From Pseudonocardia sp. CNS-004 (lineage in GTDB: Bacteria; Actinomycetota; Actinomycetes; Mycobacteriales; Pseudonocardiaceae), in assembly GCA_001942185.1 (NCBI GenBank), contig MKJV01000074.1, positions 46,042-110,041 on the forward strand: 64,000 nt of DNA, written 5' to 3'. The position numbers were made by a program, and so were the translations under genes. This document shows, in pieces, positions 19,652-32,460 of the stretch. Position 1 is the stretch's first letter; each line of letters begins with the position of its first letter. Below the pieces are notes generated by a model that did no database searches, was not told the DNA's origin, and saw nothing but the letters and a program-made list of their open reading frames with translations.

Positions 19652-21157
19652 TCAGGGCACCGGCCACGAGTGGACCGGCTCGTTCGCCGTGGACCACTCC
19701 AGGTAGCGCTCGAGCATGCCGCGAATGGCGGTGGGCCGGTCGGCGCCGCGCGCCTCGAGCGCGGCCACCGCGTCGAGCTGCCAGCTCGCACCCGTGCGGC
19801 GGTTGACGCAGCGCTGCTCGATGATCGACAAGAAGCGGTCGGTGACCTCGCCCTCGACACCCCAGCGCGCCAGGCCGTCGGCGGCCTGCGGGAGCAGCTT
19901 GCGCAGCACCAGCTCGTCGGGGCGGATCCAGCCGCTGCCCGGCCAGTACAGCGGGCCGTCCATCCCGTACCGGGCGGCGGTGGCGAAGTTCTCCTCGGCG
20001 GCCTCGAACGACATCGTGGTCCACAGCGGCCGCTCGGCCTCGACGAGCGTGCGCAACAGGCCGTAGAAGAAGAGCGCGTTGGCCACCATGTCCACCACGG
20101 TGGGGCCGGCAGGCAACACGCGGTTCTCCACGCGCACGTGCGGCACCCCGTCGGCCACGTCGTATACCGGCCGGTTCCAGCGCCAGATCGTGCCGTTGTG
20201 CAGGCGCAGCTCGTCGAGGTCGGGCACCTGGCCCGCCTCGAGCTCCGCCATCGGGTCGCCCTCCTCGGTGACGGGCATGAGGGCGGGGAAGTACCGCCCG
20301 TTCTCGGAGAACAGGTCCAGGATCGAGGTGATCCAGCGCTCGCCGAACCACACCCGCGGCCGCACCCCCTGGTTGCGCAGCTCCGGGGTGCGCACGTCGC
20401 ACGACTGCTCGAACAGCGGCACCCTGGTCTCGGCCCACAACCGCGAGCCGAGCAGGAACGGCGAGTTCGCGCCCACGGCGAGTTGCACGCCCGCGAGGCA
20501 CTGCGCCGCGTTCCAGTAGCCGGGGAACGAGTCGGGGTGCACCTGCAGGTGCAGCTGCATCGACGTGCACGCGGCCTCGGGCGCGATCGAGTCGAAGTCG
20601 GCCTGCAGGTGCTCCGGCGCGACGCCGTGGCGGCCCGACGGGTCGTCACCGGCGATGTCGAGGCGGATCGGCTCGCCACGGGCACTCAGCATCTGCTCGT
20701 TGAGCGTGGCGTAGCGCTGGTCGGGGGAGAGGGCCTCCACCACGAGGTGGCGTCGTTCGAGGGTGGGCAGGATCCCGATCACGGCGAGCTGCGCGCCGCA
20801 GTCGACGGCCTTGGCGCGGGCCACGGCGAGCTCGTCGAGCAGGTGGCGCTCCAGGTGGCGCCACTCGTCGCCGGGGAGCGGGCGCGGCGGCAGGTTCAGC
20901 TCGAGGTTCCAGCGCCCGAGTTCGGACTGGAACTGCGACGAGCCGATCGCGTCGAGCACGTCGGCCCCGGCGAGCGACGGCGCGAGATCATGGCCGACGA
21001 GGTTCAGCTCGACCTCGAGCCCGGTCATCGGTTCGTCGTGCGCGAACGGATGCTCGCGCAACATGATCGCGAGCGCGTCGAGACAGCGCTGCACCTTGGT
21101 GCGGTAGCGCTGGCGATCCCGTCGACTGAACGTCCGTCGGTCGACGTCCTGGCCCAT
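19652..21157 (-). CDS. Glutamate-cysteine ligase family protein (GCS2 type)
   Basis: 501 aa from ATG 21157 (MGQDVDRRTFSRRDRQRYRT); an upstream frame to 21256 looks non-coding. GCS2-fold signatures: TGLEVELNLVGHDLAPSLAG, ELGRWNLELNLPPRPLPG, ACTSMQLHLQVHPDSFPGYW and VRVENRVLPAGPTVVDMVAN. It would join glutamate to cysteine or a related amino acid with ATP. In a mycothiol-using actinobacterium this may serve ergothioneine or another gamma-glutamyl pathway rather than glutathione; the substrate is not decided by sequence. Frame intact. Confidence 0.82.
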   Translation of the reverse strand: MGQDVDRRTFSRRDRQRYRTKVQRCLDALAIMLREHPFAHDEPMTGLEVELNLVGHDLAPSLAGADVLDAIGSSQFQSELGRWNLELNLPPRPLPGDEWRHLERHLLDELAVARAKAVDCGAQLAVIGILPTLERRHLVVEALSPDQRYATLNEQMLSARGEPIRLDIAGDDPSGRHGVAPEHLQADFDSIAPEAACTSMQLHLQVHPDSFPGYWNAAQCLAGVQLAVGANSPFLLGSRLWAETRVPLFEQSCDVRTPELRNQGVRPRVWFGERWITSILDLFSENGRYFPALMPVTEEGDPMAELEAGQVPDLDELRLHNGTIWRWNRPVYDVADGVPHVRVENRVLPAGPTVVDMVANALFFYGLLRTLVEAERPLWTTMSFEAAEENFATAARYGMDGPLYWPGSGWIRPDELVLRKLLPQAADGLARWGVEGEVTDRFLSIIEQRCVNRRTGASWQLDAVAALEARGADRPTAIRGMLERYLEWSTANEPVHSWPVP

Positions 21158-21342
21158 GCGTGCGCTGCCTCCCGACCCGGGCGTGCCCCGAGCTTTGCTC
21201 GATGCTCGCGGGCGATCCGGCCGCGGCGGCGGCCGCGTCGCACGCGGGCTGTCCACCGTGGCACGCGTGGTGATCCCTTCGCTACGGCCGACCGGATGAC
21301 CGCTGCGGGCAATGCCCGCCCATCCTGCGACGATTGGCCGCC

Positions 21343-22161
21343 GTGGCGACCATCACCCGCATCGACGACCCGGCCGATCCCCGGGTGGACGACTTCCGCG
21401 ACCTCACCACCGCCGACCGCCGCCCGGACCGGCCCGGCGGGCGGGGTCTGGTGATCGCCGAAGGCGTCGTCGTGGTGCGTCGCATGATCGACTCGCCGTA
21501 CCCGGTGCGGTCGCTGCTCGGCGTGCCCCGGCGATTCGACGAGCTGGCGGGCGATCTCGGCCCGCTCCCGGTGCCCGCGTACGCGGCCGACGCGGACACG
21601 ATGGCCGCCGTCGTCGGGTTCCACCTCAACCGGGGCGTCCTGGCGGTCGCCGACCGGGCCGCGCCTCCCGACGTCGCCGCGCTGCTTCGGCACGCCCGGC
21701 TCGTGGCGGTGCTGGAGGGCGTGAACGACCACGAGAACCTCGGGGCGCTCTTCCGCAACGCCGCCGCGCTGGGCGTCGACGCCGTGCTGTTGGGCCCGCG
21801 CTGCTCCGACCCCCTCTACCGCCGCAGCGTGCGGGTCTCGATGGGGCACGTGCTGCGGGTGCCGTTCGTCGAGCTGCCGGGGCCGTGGCCCGCATCGCTC
21901 GACGTGCTGAGGGCCGCGGGCCTGCGGGTGGCCGCCCTCACCCCGGCCGCCGACGCCCAGCCCCTCACCGCTCAGCCCTTCACCGCCGCGCAGCGGGTCG
22001 CGGTCCTGCTCGGTGCCGAGGGCCCCGGCCTCACCGCGGAAGCCCTCGCCGCGGCGGACCTCCGACTCCGCATCCCGATGGCCCCCGGGGTGGACTCCCT
22101 GAACGTCGCGACGGCGGCGGCAGTGGCGTTCCACGCGCTGAGATCCGCGCCGTCGCTCTGA
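21343..22161 (+). CDS. TrmH/SpoU family RNA 2'-O-methyltransferase (Rv0881-like)
   Basis: 272 aa from GTG 21343 (TTG 21334 adds three residues). SPOUT motifs: motif 1 NLGALFRNAAALGVDAVLLG, motif 2 VLLGAEGPGL, motif 3 IPMAPGVDSLNVATAAAVAF, which bind SAM in the trefoil knot. An N-terminal substrate-binding subdomain (about 1-100) fits TsnR/TrmH relatives acting on rRNA or tRNA; the target is unknown. It is followed 56 bp later by a DUF2537 gene, the Rv0881-Rv0882 order. Confidence 0.88.
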   Translation: MATITRIDDPADPRVDDFRDLTTADRRPDRPGGRGLVIAEGVVVVRRMIDSPYPVRSLLGVPRRFDELAGDLGPLPVPAYAADADTMAAVVGFHLNRGVLAVADRAAPPDVAALLRHARLVAVLEGVNDHENLGALFRNAAALGVDAVLLGPRCSDPLYRRSVRVSMGHVLRVPFVELPGPWPASLDVLRAAGLRVAALTPAADAQPLTAQPFTAAQRVAVLLGAEGPGLTAEALAAADLRLRIPMAPGVDSLNVATAAAVAFHALRSAPSL

Positions 22162-22217
22162 CCGATTGGTCCGTTCTCACGCTGCCGTGGAAACGGGTCT
22201 GGACCTAGTCTGGAGCC

Positions 22218-22772
22218 GTGCGGCTCGGCTCGGGGGGACGGGTCCTGCTCGGCGAGCGCCGTGCGGGCGACCCGCCGCTGCCGGTGGAGCTGGAGGACGC
22301 GCTGCGGGAGTGGGCGGCGTTCGCCGTCACGGTCTCCGGGTCGGGTGGCCGCGCCGAGCGCGACATGCTGCAGCGCAGGGGCCGCCAGCTCGCCGTCCGG
22401 CTCGCCGACGCGCTGGGCCGCACCGTCACCTACACCGACCCGGTGTCCGGGCGCGTCGAGGCGGTGGACGCCCCGCCCACCGGCCCGATCCCCCGCCGCT
22501 GCGCCGACACCGAGCCGACACCCTGGGCCACCGGCCTCACCGTCTCCGCGTTCACCGCCGTGGTCGTCGCCGTGGGCGACGTCGCGCTGAGCCGCGCGTT
22601 CGCCGAGGCGTTCGGGCTGCTCTGGGTGCCGGCCAACATCCTCGTCGCGCTCGGGCTGGCCCCCTCGCTGCACCTGCTGCGGTTCACGCCGTTCTGGCGC
22701 TGGCCCGCGATCGGCGCGGCGGCCGGGCTCGTGGTCGCGTGGGTGTTCCTGCTGCTCGGTGAGCTCGGCTGA
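22218..22772 (+). CDS. DUF2537 domain membrane protein (Rv0882-like)
   Basis: 184 aa. Hydrophilic N-terminal domain (about 1-95), then three hydrophobic helices: ATGLTVSAFTAVVVAVGDVA, LLWVPANILVALGLAPSLHL and WPAIGAAAGLVVAWVFLLLG. The synteny TrmH-DUF2537-sepH-serC with M. tuberculosis supports the family. GTG start; TAGTCT (22206-22211) is exactly six bases upstream, so probably leaderless. Function unknown. Confidence 0.78.
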   Translation: MRLGSGGRVLLGERRAGDPPLPVELEDALREWAAFAVTVSGSGGRAERDMLQRRGRQLAVRLADALGRTVTYTDPVSGRVEAVDAPPTGPIPRRCADTEPTPWATGLTVSAFTAVVVAVGDVALSRAFAEAFGLLWVPANILVALGLAPSLHLLRFTPFWRWPAIGAAAGLVVAWVFLLLGELG

Positions 22773-22781
22773 GTCACGTTC

Positions 22782-23637
22782 TCACGGGCGCCGGCGTGGG
22801 CGGCCGGGGCCCGGGCGGTCCGCACCTGACCGGTCTCCGGGCCCGTCAACAGGCGTTCGACGTTGTCCTCGAAGCCGTCCTCCATCCGCCAGTCCGCGGT
22901 GAGCACGAACAGCGTGCGGCCGTCCTCGCCGCCGAGGGTGCACGCGAACCCGGCCCGGTCGAGCGGGACCGTGTCCAGCACCTCCCCGCCCTCGGCCACC
23001 CGGATGCACGCCGGTCCGGTGTCCGTCCACCCCGGGGTCCACACGCGCCCTCGGTGTCCATGACGATGCCGTCACCCGGCACCGACGCCCACAACCGGCG
23101 GTTGGCCAGGCTCCCGTCCGGCTCGATGTCGAACGCGGTGAGTGCGCCCGCGAACGACTCCGAGACGATCAGCGTCGAGCCGTCCGGGGTGACCGCCATC
23201 CCGTTGGGGAACGCGATGCCGTCCGCGACCCGCCGCGCCGCGCCGTCGGGCGTGACGAGCGCGACGAACCCCGGCGCCACGCCCGCGTCCGGGTGGAATT
23301 CCGTGCCGCCGTTGACGTAGATGTTGCCGCGGCCGTCCACGACGATCTCGTTGAGGCCGCCGCCGAGGCCGCTCAGGTCGGTGTGGTCGACCAGCGAGCC
23401 GTCGGGTTCCCGGCGCAGCAGCCTGCTCTCGGGCCCCGCGACCACCAGCATCCGCCCGTCGGGCAGCCAGTCGATCGAGAACGGCATGGTGGTCGGCACC
23501 ACGGCCATCACCTCGGCCGTGCCGTCGAGGCCGACGGCCAGCACCTGCTGCGTGCCCCAGTGGGACAGCCACAGCCTGCTCTCGTGCCAGCGAGCGGACT
23601 CGCCGATCTTCAGCCCGGTCAGCAGAACATCGCTCAT
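22782..23637 (-). CDS. SMP-30/gluconolactonase-like beta-propeller, frameshifted
   Basis: About 275 aa. It begins MSDVLLTGLKIGESARWHES. The family motif GESARW replaces EGPxW, followed by MPFSIDWLPDGRMLVVAGPE, LNEIVVDGRGNIYVNGGTEF and FPNGMAVTPDGSTLIVSESF. One base is lost near 23045; the protein continues as VWTPGWTDTGPACIRVAEGG and CTLGGEDGRTLFVLTADWRM. The 3' end is unsure: that frame stays open into the convergent DUF2537 gene, and a second slip would end it at 22782. Acts on a sugar lactone or acts as a binding propeller; substrate unknown. Confidence 0.75.
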
Positions 23638-23673
23638 GCCACCCATACGAACAGCGGGGGCCCGCCTCGACAA

Positions 23674-24327
23674 TCACTCACCGGGCGGGATGAGCCCGGC
23701 GTCGTGGGCCACGATCGCGGCCTGCACCCGGTTGCGGGCGCCGAGCCGGCCCAGGATCGTGCTGACGTAGATCTTCACCGTGCCCTCGACGACGTGCAGC
23801 CTGCGGCCGATCTCGGCGTTGGACAGGCCCGCTCCGATCAGGCCGAGCACCTCGCGTTCCCGGTCGGTCAGCGCAGCGACCCGCCCGTGGGCGTCGCCCG
23901 CGCGCCGCGTCGCCGGCAGGCCGTCCAGGATCCGGCGGGTGACGAACGGCGACAGGTAGGCCGCGCCCGTCGCCACGGCCCGCACACCTGCGACGAGCTC
24001 CTTCGGATCACCGGTCTTGAGCACGAAACCCGCCGCTCCGCCGGCCAGCGCGCGGGTGATCGATGCGTCGTCGGCGAACGTGGTGAGCACGAGCACCGGC
24101 GTGGCGGACCCGATCCTGGCCAGCTCCGCGGCCGCTTCCACGCCGTCGAGGTGCGGCATTCGGATGTCCAGCACCGCGACGTCGGGGCGGTGCGCCCGGA
24201 CGAGCTCCACCGCAGCCCGTCCGTCGGCGGCCGCGCCGACGACCTCGATGTCGCCCGCCGTGGCCAGCACGGCGGCGACCCCGACGCGGACGACCGGCTC
24301 GTCGTCGGCGATCACGACCCGGATCAT
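23674..24327 (-). CDS. NarL/FixJ-type response regulator
   Basis: 217 aa. Receiver domain (1-120): acidic pocket DDEP near residues 8-9, phosphoacceptor Asp in VAVLDIRMPH (about 54), switch Thr in LVLTTFAD, Lys in GFVLKTGD. LuxR-type helix-turn-helix (about 150-212): LTDREREVLGLIGAGLSNAE and VEGTVKIYVSTILGRLGARN. It overlaps the upstream membrane gene by four bases (ATGA). No histidine kinase is encoded beside it, unlike most relatives. Confidence 0.93.
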   Translation of the reverse strand: MIRVVIADDEPVVRVGVAAVLATAGDIEVVGAAADGRAAVELVRAHRPDVAVLDIRMPHLDGVEAAAELARIGSATPVLVLTTFADDASITRALAGGAAGFVLKTGDPKELVAGVRAVATGAAYLSPFVTRRILDGLPATRRAGDAHGRVAALTDREREVLGLIGAGLSNAEIGRRLHVVEGTVKIYVSTILGRLGARNRVQAAIVAHDAGLIPPGE

Positions 24328-24742
24328 CGGACCACCAGGACCGCGGCCCCGACGGCGGCTCCGATCGCGGAGTCGGCCTCACCCGTCGTGAGCAGGGCGG
24401 CGACCGCAGCGGCCGCGGGGCCGAGGACGAGCACCACCGCGTCCCGGTGCCCGGACGCGGCGCTGTGCCCGGCGAGCAGCGCGACGCCCGTGAGTCCCAT
24501 CGCGACGGCCGCCGCACCTCGAAGGGAATCGAGCTCGGCCCGGCCGAGGAACACGACCGCCCACGTGGCGACGGCGATCGCCATCGCAGGCGCGGGCCTG
24601 CGCTCGACGAGCAGCAACGCGACCCCGATCGCCACGATGGCCACAGCGACCTCGGGGAGCCCGAGCCGGCCGGGGCCGGGCACGAGCCCCGCCCACAGCG
24701 CCGGGACGGCACCGAGGCCCCACAGGGCCCGCGCGCCGTCAC
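24324..24742 (-). CDS. Four-helix membrane protein between PAP2 and response regulator, frameshifted
   Basis: About 139 aa if one base near 24730 is corrected: start GTG 24742 overlaps the PAP2 stop (GTGA), then ARALWGLGAVPALWAGLV and the helices EVAVAIVAIGVALLLVE, AMAIAVATWAVVFLG and AVLVLGPAAAAVAALL-like segments. Uncorrected, a 119-residue frame starts at 24683. It resembles the membrane part of NarL-family sensor kinases, but no HisKA_3 or HATPase domain follows; the response regulator begins at once. It may be a truncated sensor or an unrelated membrane protein. Confidence 0.6.
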
Positions 24743-25407
24743 CGCCGGGGGATCGGCAGCGTCGCCGGCTCGGCCGGTCCTGCGCCGAGGACGAGCCGTC
24801 CGGCCGGTCGGGAGCGCAGGCGCGTCACGGTCGTCTCGGCCATGCGCGCGATCGTAGGCAGGGCCGCGGCCACGAGCGCGCCCAGCAGGAAGCCGGCCAC
24901 GACGTCGTGCGGGAAGTGCACGCCGACCACCACCCGGGACTCGGCCGCCGCGGCGGCCACCACCAGCACGGCGAGGCCGAGCCGGACCGCTGACCACAGC
25001 ACGGCCACGGCGACCGCCCCACCGACCGCGGCGTGGTTGCTCGGGAACGACCAGTCGCCCACCTCGGGGCACGGGGCGATCGGCGGCGCCGCGGGGACCA
25101 GCCGACACGGCCGGTCGACCTCCTTCCACCCCTTCGCGGTCTCGCTCACCGCGTACGCCAGCACGGTGACGACGGGCGCCGCGAGTGCCCTGGCCGACAC
25201 CGGCACCGGTCGGCTGCGGGCACGCCACCACAGCAGCACGAACGCGGCGAGGTACCCGATGAGCACGGCATCCGTGGCGACGGCCGCCAGGGCCTGCAAC
25301 GGGGCGGGGAGTTCGGCGGCGGCACCGACGATGCGCCGGTACCACTCCGCGCTGACGTCGGGGACGTCCGGGATGTCGAGAACGATCACCCGTGCCAGCA
25401 TCGGCAC
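24739..25407 (-). CDS. PAP2 superfamily phosphatase
   Basis: 222 aa, about five membrane helices. The three PAP2 motifs are present: KGWKEVDRP (KxxxxxxRP), FPSNHA (PSGH-like), and SRVVVGVHFPHDVVAG (SRxxxxxHxxxD). It probably dephosphorylates a lipid phosphate such as phosphatidate or undecaprenyl diphosphate at the outer face of the membrane. It starts at GTG 25407 or ATG 25401. It is first of a coupled three-gene operon with the membrane protein and response regulator. Confidence 0.88.
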   Translation of the reverse strand: MPMLARVIVLDIPDVPDVSAEWYRRIVGAAAELPAPLQALAAVATDAVLIGYLAAFVLLWWRARSRPVPVSARALAAPVVTVLAYAVSETAKGWKEVDRPCRLVPAAPPIAPCPEVGDWSFPSNHAAVGGAVAVAVLWSAVRLGLAVLVVAAAAAESRVVVGVHFPHDVVAGFLLGALVAAALPTIARMAETTVTRLRSRPAGRLVLGAGPAEPATLPIPRR

Positions 25408-25481
25408 GACAGCCCCACGCCGATGCTGCCGAACGGCAGCCGCACCCCTTGTCGATCGGCAAGCCCGGGTTCAGCCGACGG

Positions 25482-26880
25482 TCAGCGCTGGCCGCGCACC
25501 CCGAGCAGGACCTCGTCCCAGGACGGCATCACCGGCTTGCCCTTCTTGGTGCGCTTGGGCTGGGCGGGCTGCGGCGCAGCTGCTGCGGCCGGTTCCGGGG
25601 CGGCCGGTTCCGGTGCAGCGGGCGCCGCGCTCGGCTCCTCCGGTGCGGTGGCCTCGGGGCTCGCGGCGGGAGTGCTCGGCGCCTTCTCGGTGCGGGCGGG
25701 CTCCGGACGCCTGCGCTCGGGGCGGCCCGCCGGCTCCCGGGTGCTGCCACCGGCCGCCGGGCGGGACCCGGACGTGTCGGGCCTGCCGGCCTCGGGTCCG
25801 TCGGTCTCGGGCTGGGCCGTGTCGGGCTCGGCGGCGGCCGGCTCGACGCGTTCCGCGGCTGCGGGCCGGTGCTCGTCGGGCGTGGCGGCGGCCGGGCGCG
25901 TGCTGTCCGGCCTCGTCGAGGTCGGCCGGGCGGGCGCGGGCTCGGGCTCGGCGGGGCGCTCCGGCCGGCTCGGAGCGGAGGCGGCCTCGTCGTTCTGCAC
26001 GGGCCGCTGCCGCCGGTCGCCCCCCTCGGGGCCTGCTGGGTGCGGGTGCGGCTCCGGCCGTGCGGATTCGGCCGGGGCATGGCGCTGCGCGGGCGGCACC
26101 GGCCGGCGGGCTCGGGTGCGGTGCGCGTCGGCGTGCGGTCGGCCGTGCGGGCCTCGGCGGCGGGCGGCGGGTCCAGCCGGGACCCGCGCACGGAGTCGGA
26201 CGCGACGGCCCGCAGCTCCTCCTCCGGCCCAGGCCGCGCCGGGTCCTCGGGACGGGCGATGTCGATGACCGGGCCGACCGTGCGCAGCGGCCGCGCGGGC
26301 AGGCCCTCGACGAGGTCGCTGGCGTGCTCGTCGACGGCGGTGACCGTGCCCCCGTGCGCACCCGGCTGGAACGTCCAGTGGGCGCGGTTGTCCGACGCCC
26401 GGCCCGCCAGGACAGGGCGACGACCCACTTGCCGTCCTCGCCCTTCCACGAGTCCCACTCGGCGTCGGCGTACTCCTGGCCGCGCAGACCGAAGGTGTGG
26501 GCGACGACGTCGCCGAGGGTGCGGGTGTCGGGCCCGTCGGCGCGCATGGGGTGGGCGCGCTGGGCGACCTCCGCGGTGCGGGATCGCTCCAGCAGCACGG
26601 GGTAGGCGAACCGCTCGATCTTCTGCAGCGGTACTCCGGCCGCGGCGGCGACCTGTTCCACGGACGCCCCGGCACGGATGCGGGACTGGATCTCTCGTGG
26701 ACGCAACTGGCTCTCCAACTCGATCGAGATCTGTCCGAGCCGGGTGAGATCCCCCCGTGCGGCGGCGCGCAGCTGCTCGTCCGCAGGAACGGTGTAACGC
26801 TCGCGTCGGACGGGGTCCTCGAGGACGACGGAGAACTCACCGCCACCCTCGGTGATCCCGACGACCCGCAGCGCCCGCAT
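25482..26880 (-). CDS. sepH: Septation protein SepH, two frameshifts
   Basis: About 465 aa. The N-terminal DUF3071 domain starts MRALRVVGITEGGGEFSVVL and contains a helix-turn-helix (LRPREIQSRIRAGASVEQVA, about 62-95). Breaks near 26400 and 26100 lead through a long Pro/Ala/Glu-rich disordered linker to the conserved end PVMPSWDEVLLGVRG. SepH binds FtsZ and promotes divisome assembly in Streptomyces and mycobacteria. The gene order sepH-serC matches Rv0883c-Rv0884c. The linker's acidic, repeat-like composition is typical. Start ATG 26880 with GAGG upstream. Confidence 0.88.
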
Positions 26881-27030
26881 CAGCGGCCCTCCCGCTCTCG
26901 TTCTCCCCGTCCGGGTGACGTTAGTTGCCGGATCGCACCCTGCGTCGGAGGCGCGCCGACGACGCCCGGGTTGAGCTGGGACGCATGTTACTGGTGTGAC
27001 TACGCACCGCGTACAGCGGTGATCAGAACT

Positions 27031-27063
27031 TGTCCGAGAAGCCCGCTCCGCGCTACTCGGACA
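27031..27063 (-). terminator. Hairpin just downstream of serC
   Basis: TGTCCGAG and CTCGGACA form an eight-base-pair stem with a 17-base loop, starting five bases beyond the serC stop on the coding strand. No T-tract. It may separate serC from sepH. Confidence 0.5.
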
Positions 27064-27068
27064 CATTC

Positions 27069-30120
<3,052 letters not shown>

Positions 30121-30142
<22 letters not shown>

Positions 30143-31084
30143 GTGCGGCGGTAGGCCAGCGGCGCCACGCCGATCGCGGCGTGCAGGTGCTGGCGCAGTG
30201 ACGCGGTGGTGCCGAACCCGCACTCCGCGGCGATGCGCTCGACGGGGAGGTCGGTGGTCTCCAGCATCCTGCGTGCCGCGGTGACCCGCTGGGTGGTGAT
30301 CCAGCGGGCCGGGCTCATGCCGGTCTCCTCGCGGAAGCGCCGCGTGAACGTGCGCACGCTCATGGCGGAGTGGGCGGCGAGGTCGGCGAGGCCCAGCGGT
30401 TCGTGGAGCCGTTCGAGGGCCCACGCCCTGGTGGGGGCCGTGCCGGGGCCGTCGGGATCCGGCACCGGCTCCATGAACTGCGACTGCCCGCCTTCGCGCC
30501 ACGGGGCGACCACGCTGCGGCGGGCCACCCGGTTGGCCACGGTGGCCCCGTGGTCGCGCCGCACGATGTGCAGGCACAGGTCGATGCCCGCGGCGTTGCC
30601 CGCCGAGGTGAGCACGTCGCCGTCGTCGACGTACAGGACGTCGGGATCCAGCTTCACCTGCGGGAACAGCGCCTGGAACGCGTCGGCGTGCATCCAGTGG
30701 GTGGTGGCGGGTCGCCCGTCGAGCCTGCCGGCCGCGGCGAGCACGAACGCGCCGGTGCAGATCGAGACCATGCGGGCGGTCAGGCCGTCGAGCACCGCGG
30801 CGAGGTCCGGTTCGAGGACGCCGCGCTGGAGCGGCGCTCCGCCGTAGATGCCCGGGATGATCACGGTGTCGGCGGTGCGCAGGATCGAGGCGTCGTGCTC
30901 GGGGAGCACCTGGGTAGCCGGCCGATGTGCGCACCGGGCCGCCGTCGGGTGTGGCGACGCGCACCCGGTAGAGGAGGCGGCCTGCGTCGTCGGCGGCCGT
31001 GCCGATCAGCTTGTGCGGCAGGCCCAGTTCGAACGCCACCACGTGCGGCAGCGCGAGGACGGCGACCTCGTGACGCTCGGGCAT
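30121..31084 (-). CDS. GlxA-family AraC-type regulator (DJ-1/PfpI + HTH), frameshifted
   Basis: About 321 aa. The DJ-1/PfpI-like N-domain (1-190) contains MPERHEVAVLALPHVVAFEL and the nucleophile-elbow region VSICTGAFVLAAAG; the C-terminal AraC HTH (about 215-315) contains LADLAAHSAMSVRTFTRRFR and RIAAECGFGTTASLRQHL. One base lost near 30912 separates the first 58 residues. Such regulators often control carbon/nitrogen catabolism genes; the divergent MFS gene, 70 bp away, is the obvious candidate target. Confidence 0.85.
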
Positions 31085-31154
31085 GGCCGGATTCTTTCAT
31101 GTATTGGCCGTCGGGCCACTGTCGGATCCTCTCGGCTCCGGCGATGCTCACCGG

Positions 31155-32431
31155 GTGACGCAGCTCGACACCGCCCGGACCCCGCGCATCCACCCCGCGT
31201 GGTGGGTGGCCGCAGTGACCTTCCTCGCCCTGGTCGGGGCGGCCGGGTTCCGGGCCGTGCCCGGCGTTCTCATGAACCCGCTGCACGACGAGTTCGGCTG
31301 GTCCATCAGCACCATCTCGCTCGCCGCGGCCGTCAACATGGCGCTGTACGGCATCACCGCGCCGTTCGCGGCCGCGCTGATGGAGCGCTTCGGCATCCGG
31401 CCGGTCGTCACTGCGGCGCTGGTCGTCGTGGCTGCCGGCAGCGGCCTCACCGTGTTCATGACGGCCAGCTGGCAGCTGATCCTGTGCTGGGGCGTGCTGG
31501 TCGGGCTGGGCACCGGCGCGATGGCGCTCGCTCTGGTGGCCACGGTGACGGGGCGCTGGTTCGTCGCGCGGCGGGGGCTCGTCTCCGGCGTGCTGACGGC
31601 CGCGGGTGCCGCGGGCGGGCTGGTGTTCCTCCCGCTCGTCTCCCAGCTCGCCGAGGCCTACGGGTGGCGGTCGGCGGCGCTGGCGGTGGCGATCTCCGCG
31701 CTGGCCGTGGCCCCGCTCGTCGTGTGGCTGCTGCGCGACCGGCCGCGCGACGTCGGCGTGGCGCCCTACGGCGGCACGCCCGCCGACGACGTCGACCCCG
31801 TGCGCACCGGGGCCGCCCGGCTGGCGGTGCGCGCGCTCGCCGGCGCCGCGCGGGTCAAGGGCTTCTGGTACCTGGCGGCCGGCATGATGATCTGCGGCGC
31901 CACCACGATGGGGCTGATCCAGCCCCACTTCGTGCCTGCGGCGCACGACCACGGCATGCCGCAGACGGTGGCGGCCGGGCTGCTCGCGCTCGTCGGCATC
32001 TTCGACGTGGCCGGCACCATCGCGTCCGGCTGGCTCACCGACCGGGTCGACCCGCGCTACCTGCTGCTCGTCTACTACGTCCTGCGCGGGCTGTCGTTGC
32101 TCGCGCTGCCTGCGCTGTTCGGCCCGGACATCCAGGCCAACATGGTGGCGTTCATCGTGTTCTACGGCCTGGACTGGGTGGCGACGATCCCGCCGACGAT
32201 GGCGCTGTGCCGCGAGCTGTTCGGCGGTCCGCGCCCGTCGTGTTCGGGTGGGTGTTCGCGTCGCACCAGGTGGGCGCGGCGGCGATGGCGCTGGGCGCCG
32301 GCATCGTGCGCGACGAGCTGGGCACCTACGACACGGCCTGGTACGCGGGCGGCGCGCTGTGCATCCTGGCGGGCGCGCTCTCCCTGCTCGTGCGCAAGCG
32401 CGTTCCGACGAACGGCGCGCCCGTCGCATAG
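31155..32431 (+). CDS. MFS transporter (oxalate/formate-like family), one frameshift
   Basis: About 425 aa, 12 helices. It begins VTQLDTARTPRIHPAWWVAA, then FRAVPGVLMNPLHDEFGWSI, typical of the monocarboxylate/oxalate-formate group. A lost base near 32230 is followed by VVFGWVFASHQVGAAAMALG. GTG 31155 is preferred over an ATG at 31083, which would overlap the divergent regulator; GATGCT stands six bases before this GTG. The final codons overlap a terminator hairpin. Substrate unknown, perhaps an organic acid. Confidence 0.8.
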
Positions 32432-32460
32432 GTTCCGACGAGCGCGCCGTTCGTCGGGAA
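32403..32460. terminator. Bidirectional terminator between convergent genes
   Basis: TTCCGACGAACGGCGCGC (32403-32420) pairs with GCGCGCCGTTCGTCGGGAA (32442-32460), 18 pairs with one bulged G. It spans the last codons and stop of the MFS gene and abuts the citrate synthase 2 stop, so it can end both convergent transcripts. Confidence 0.75.
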
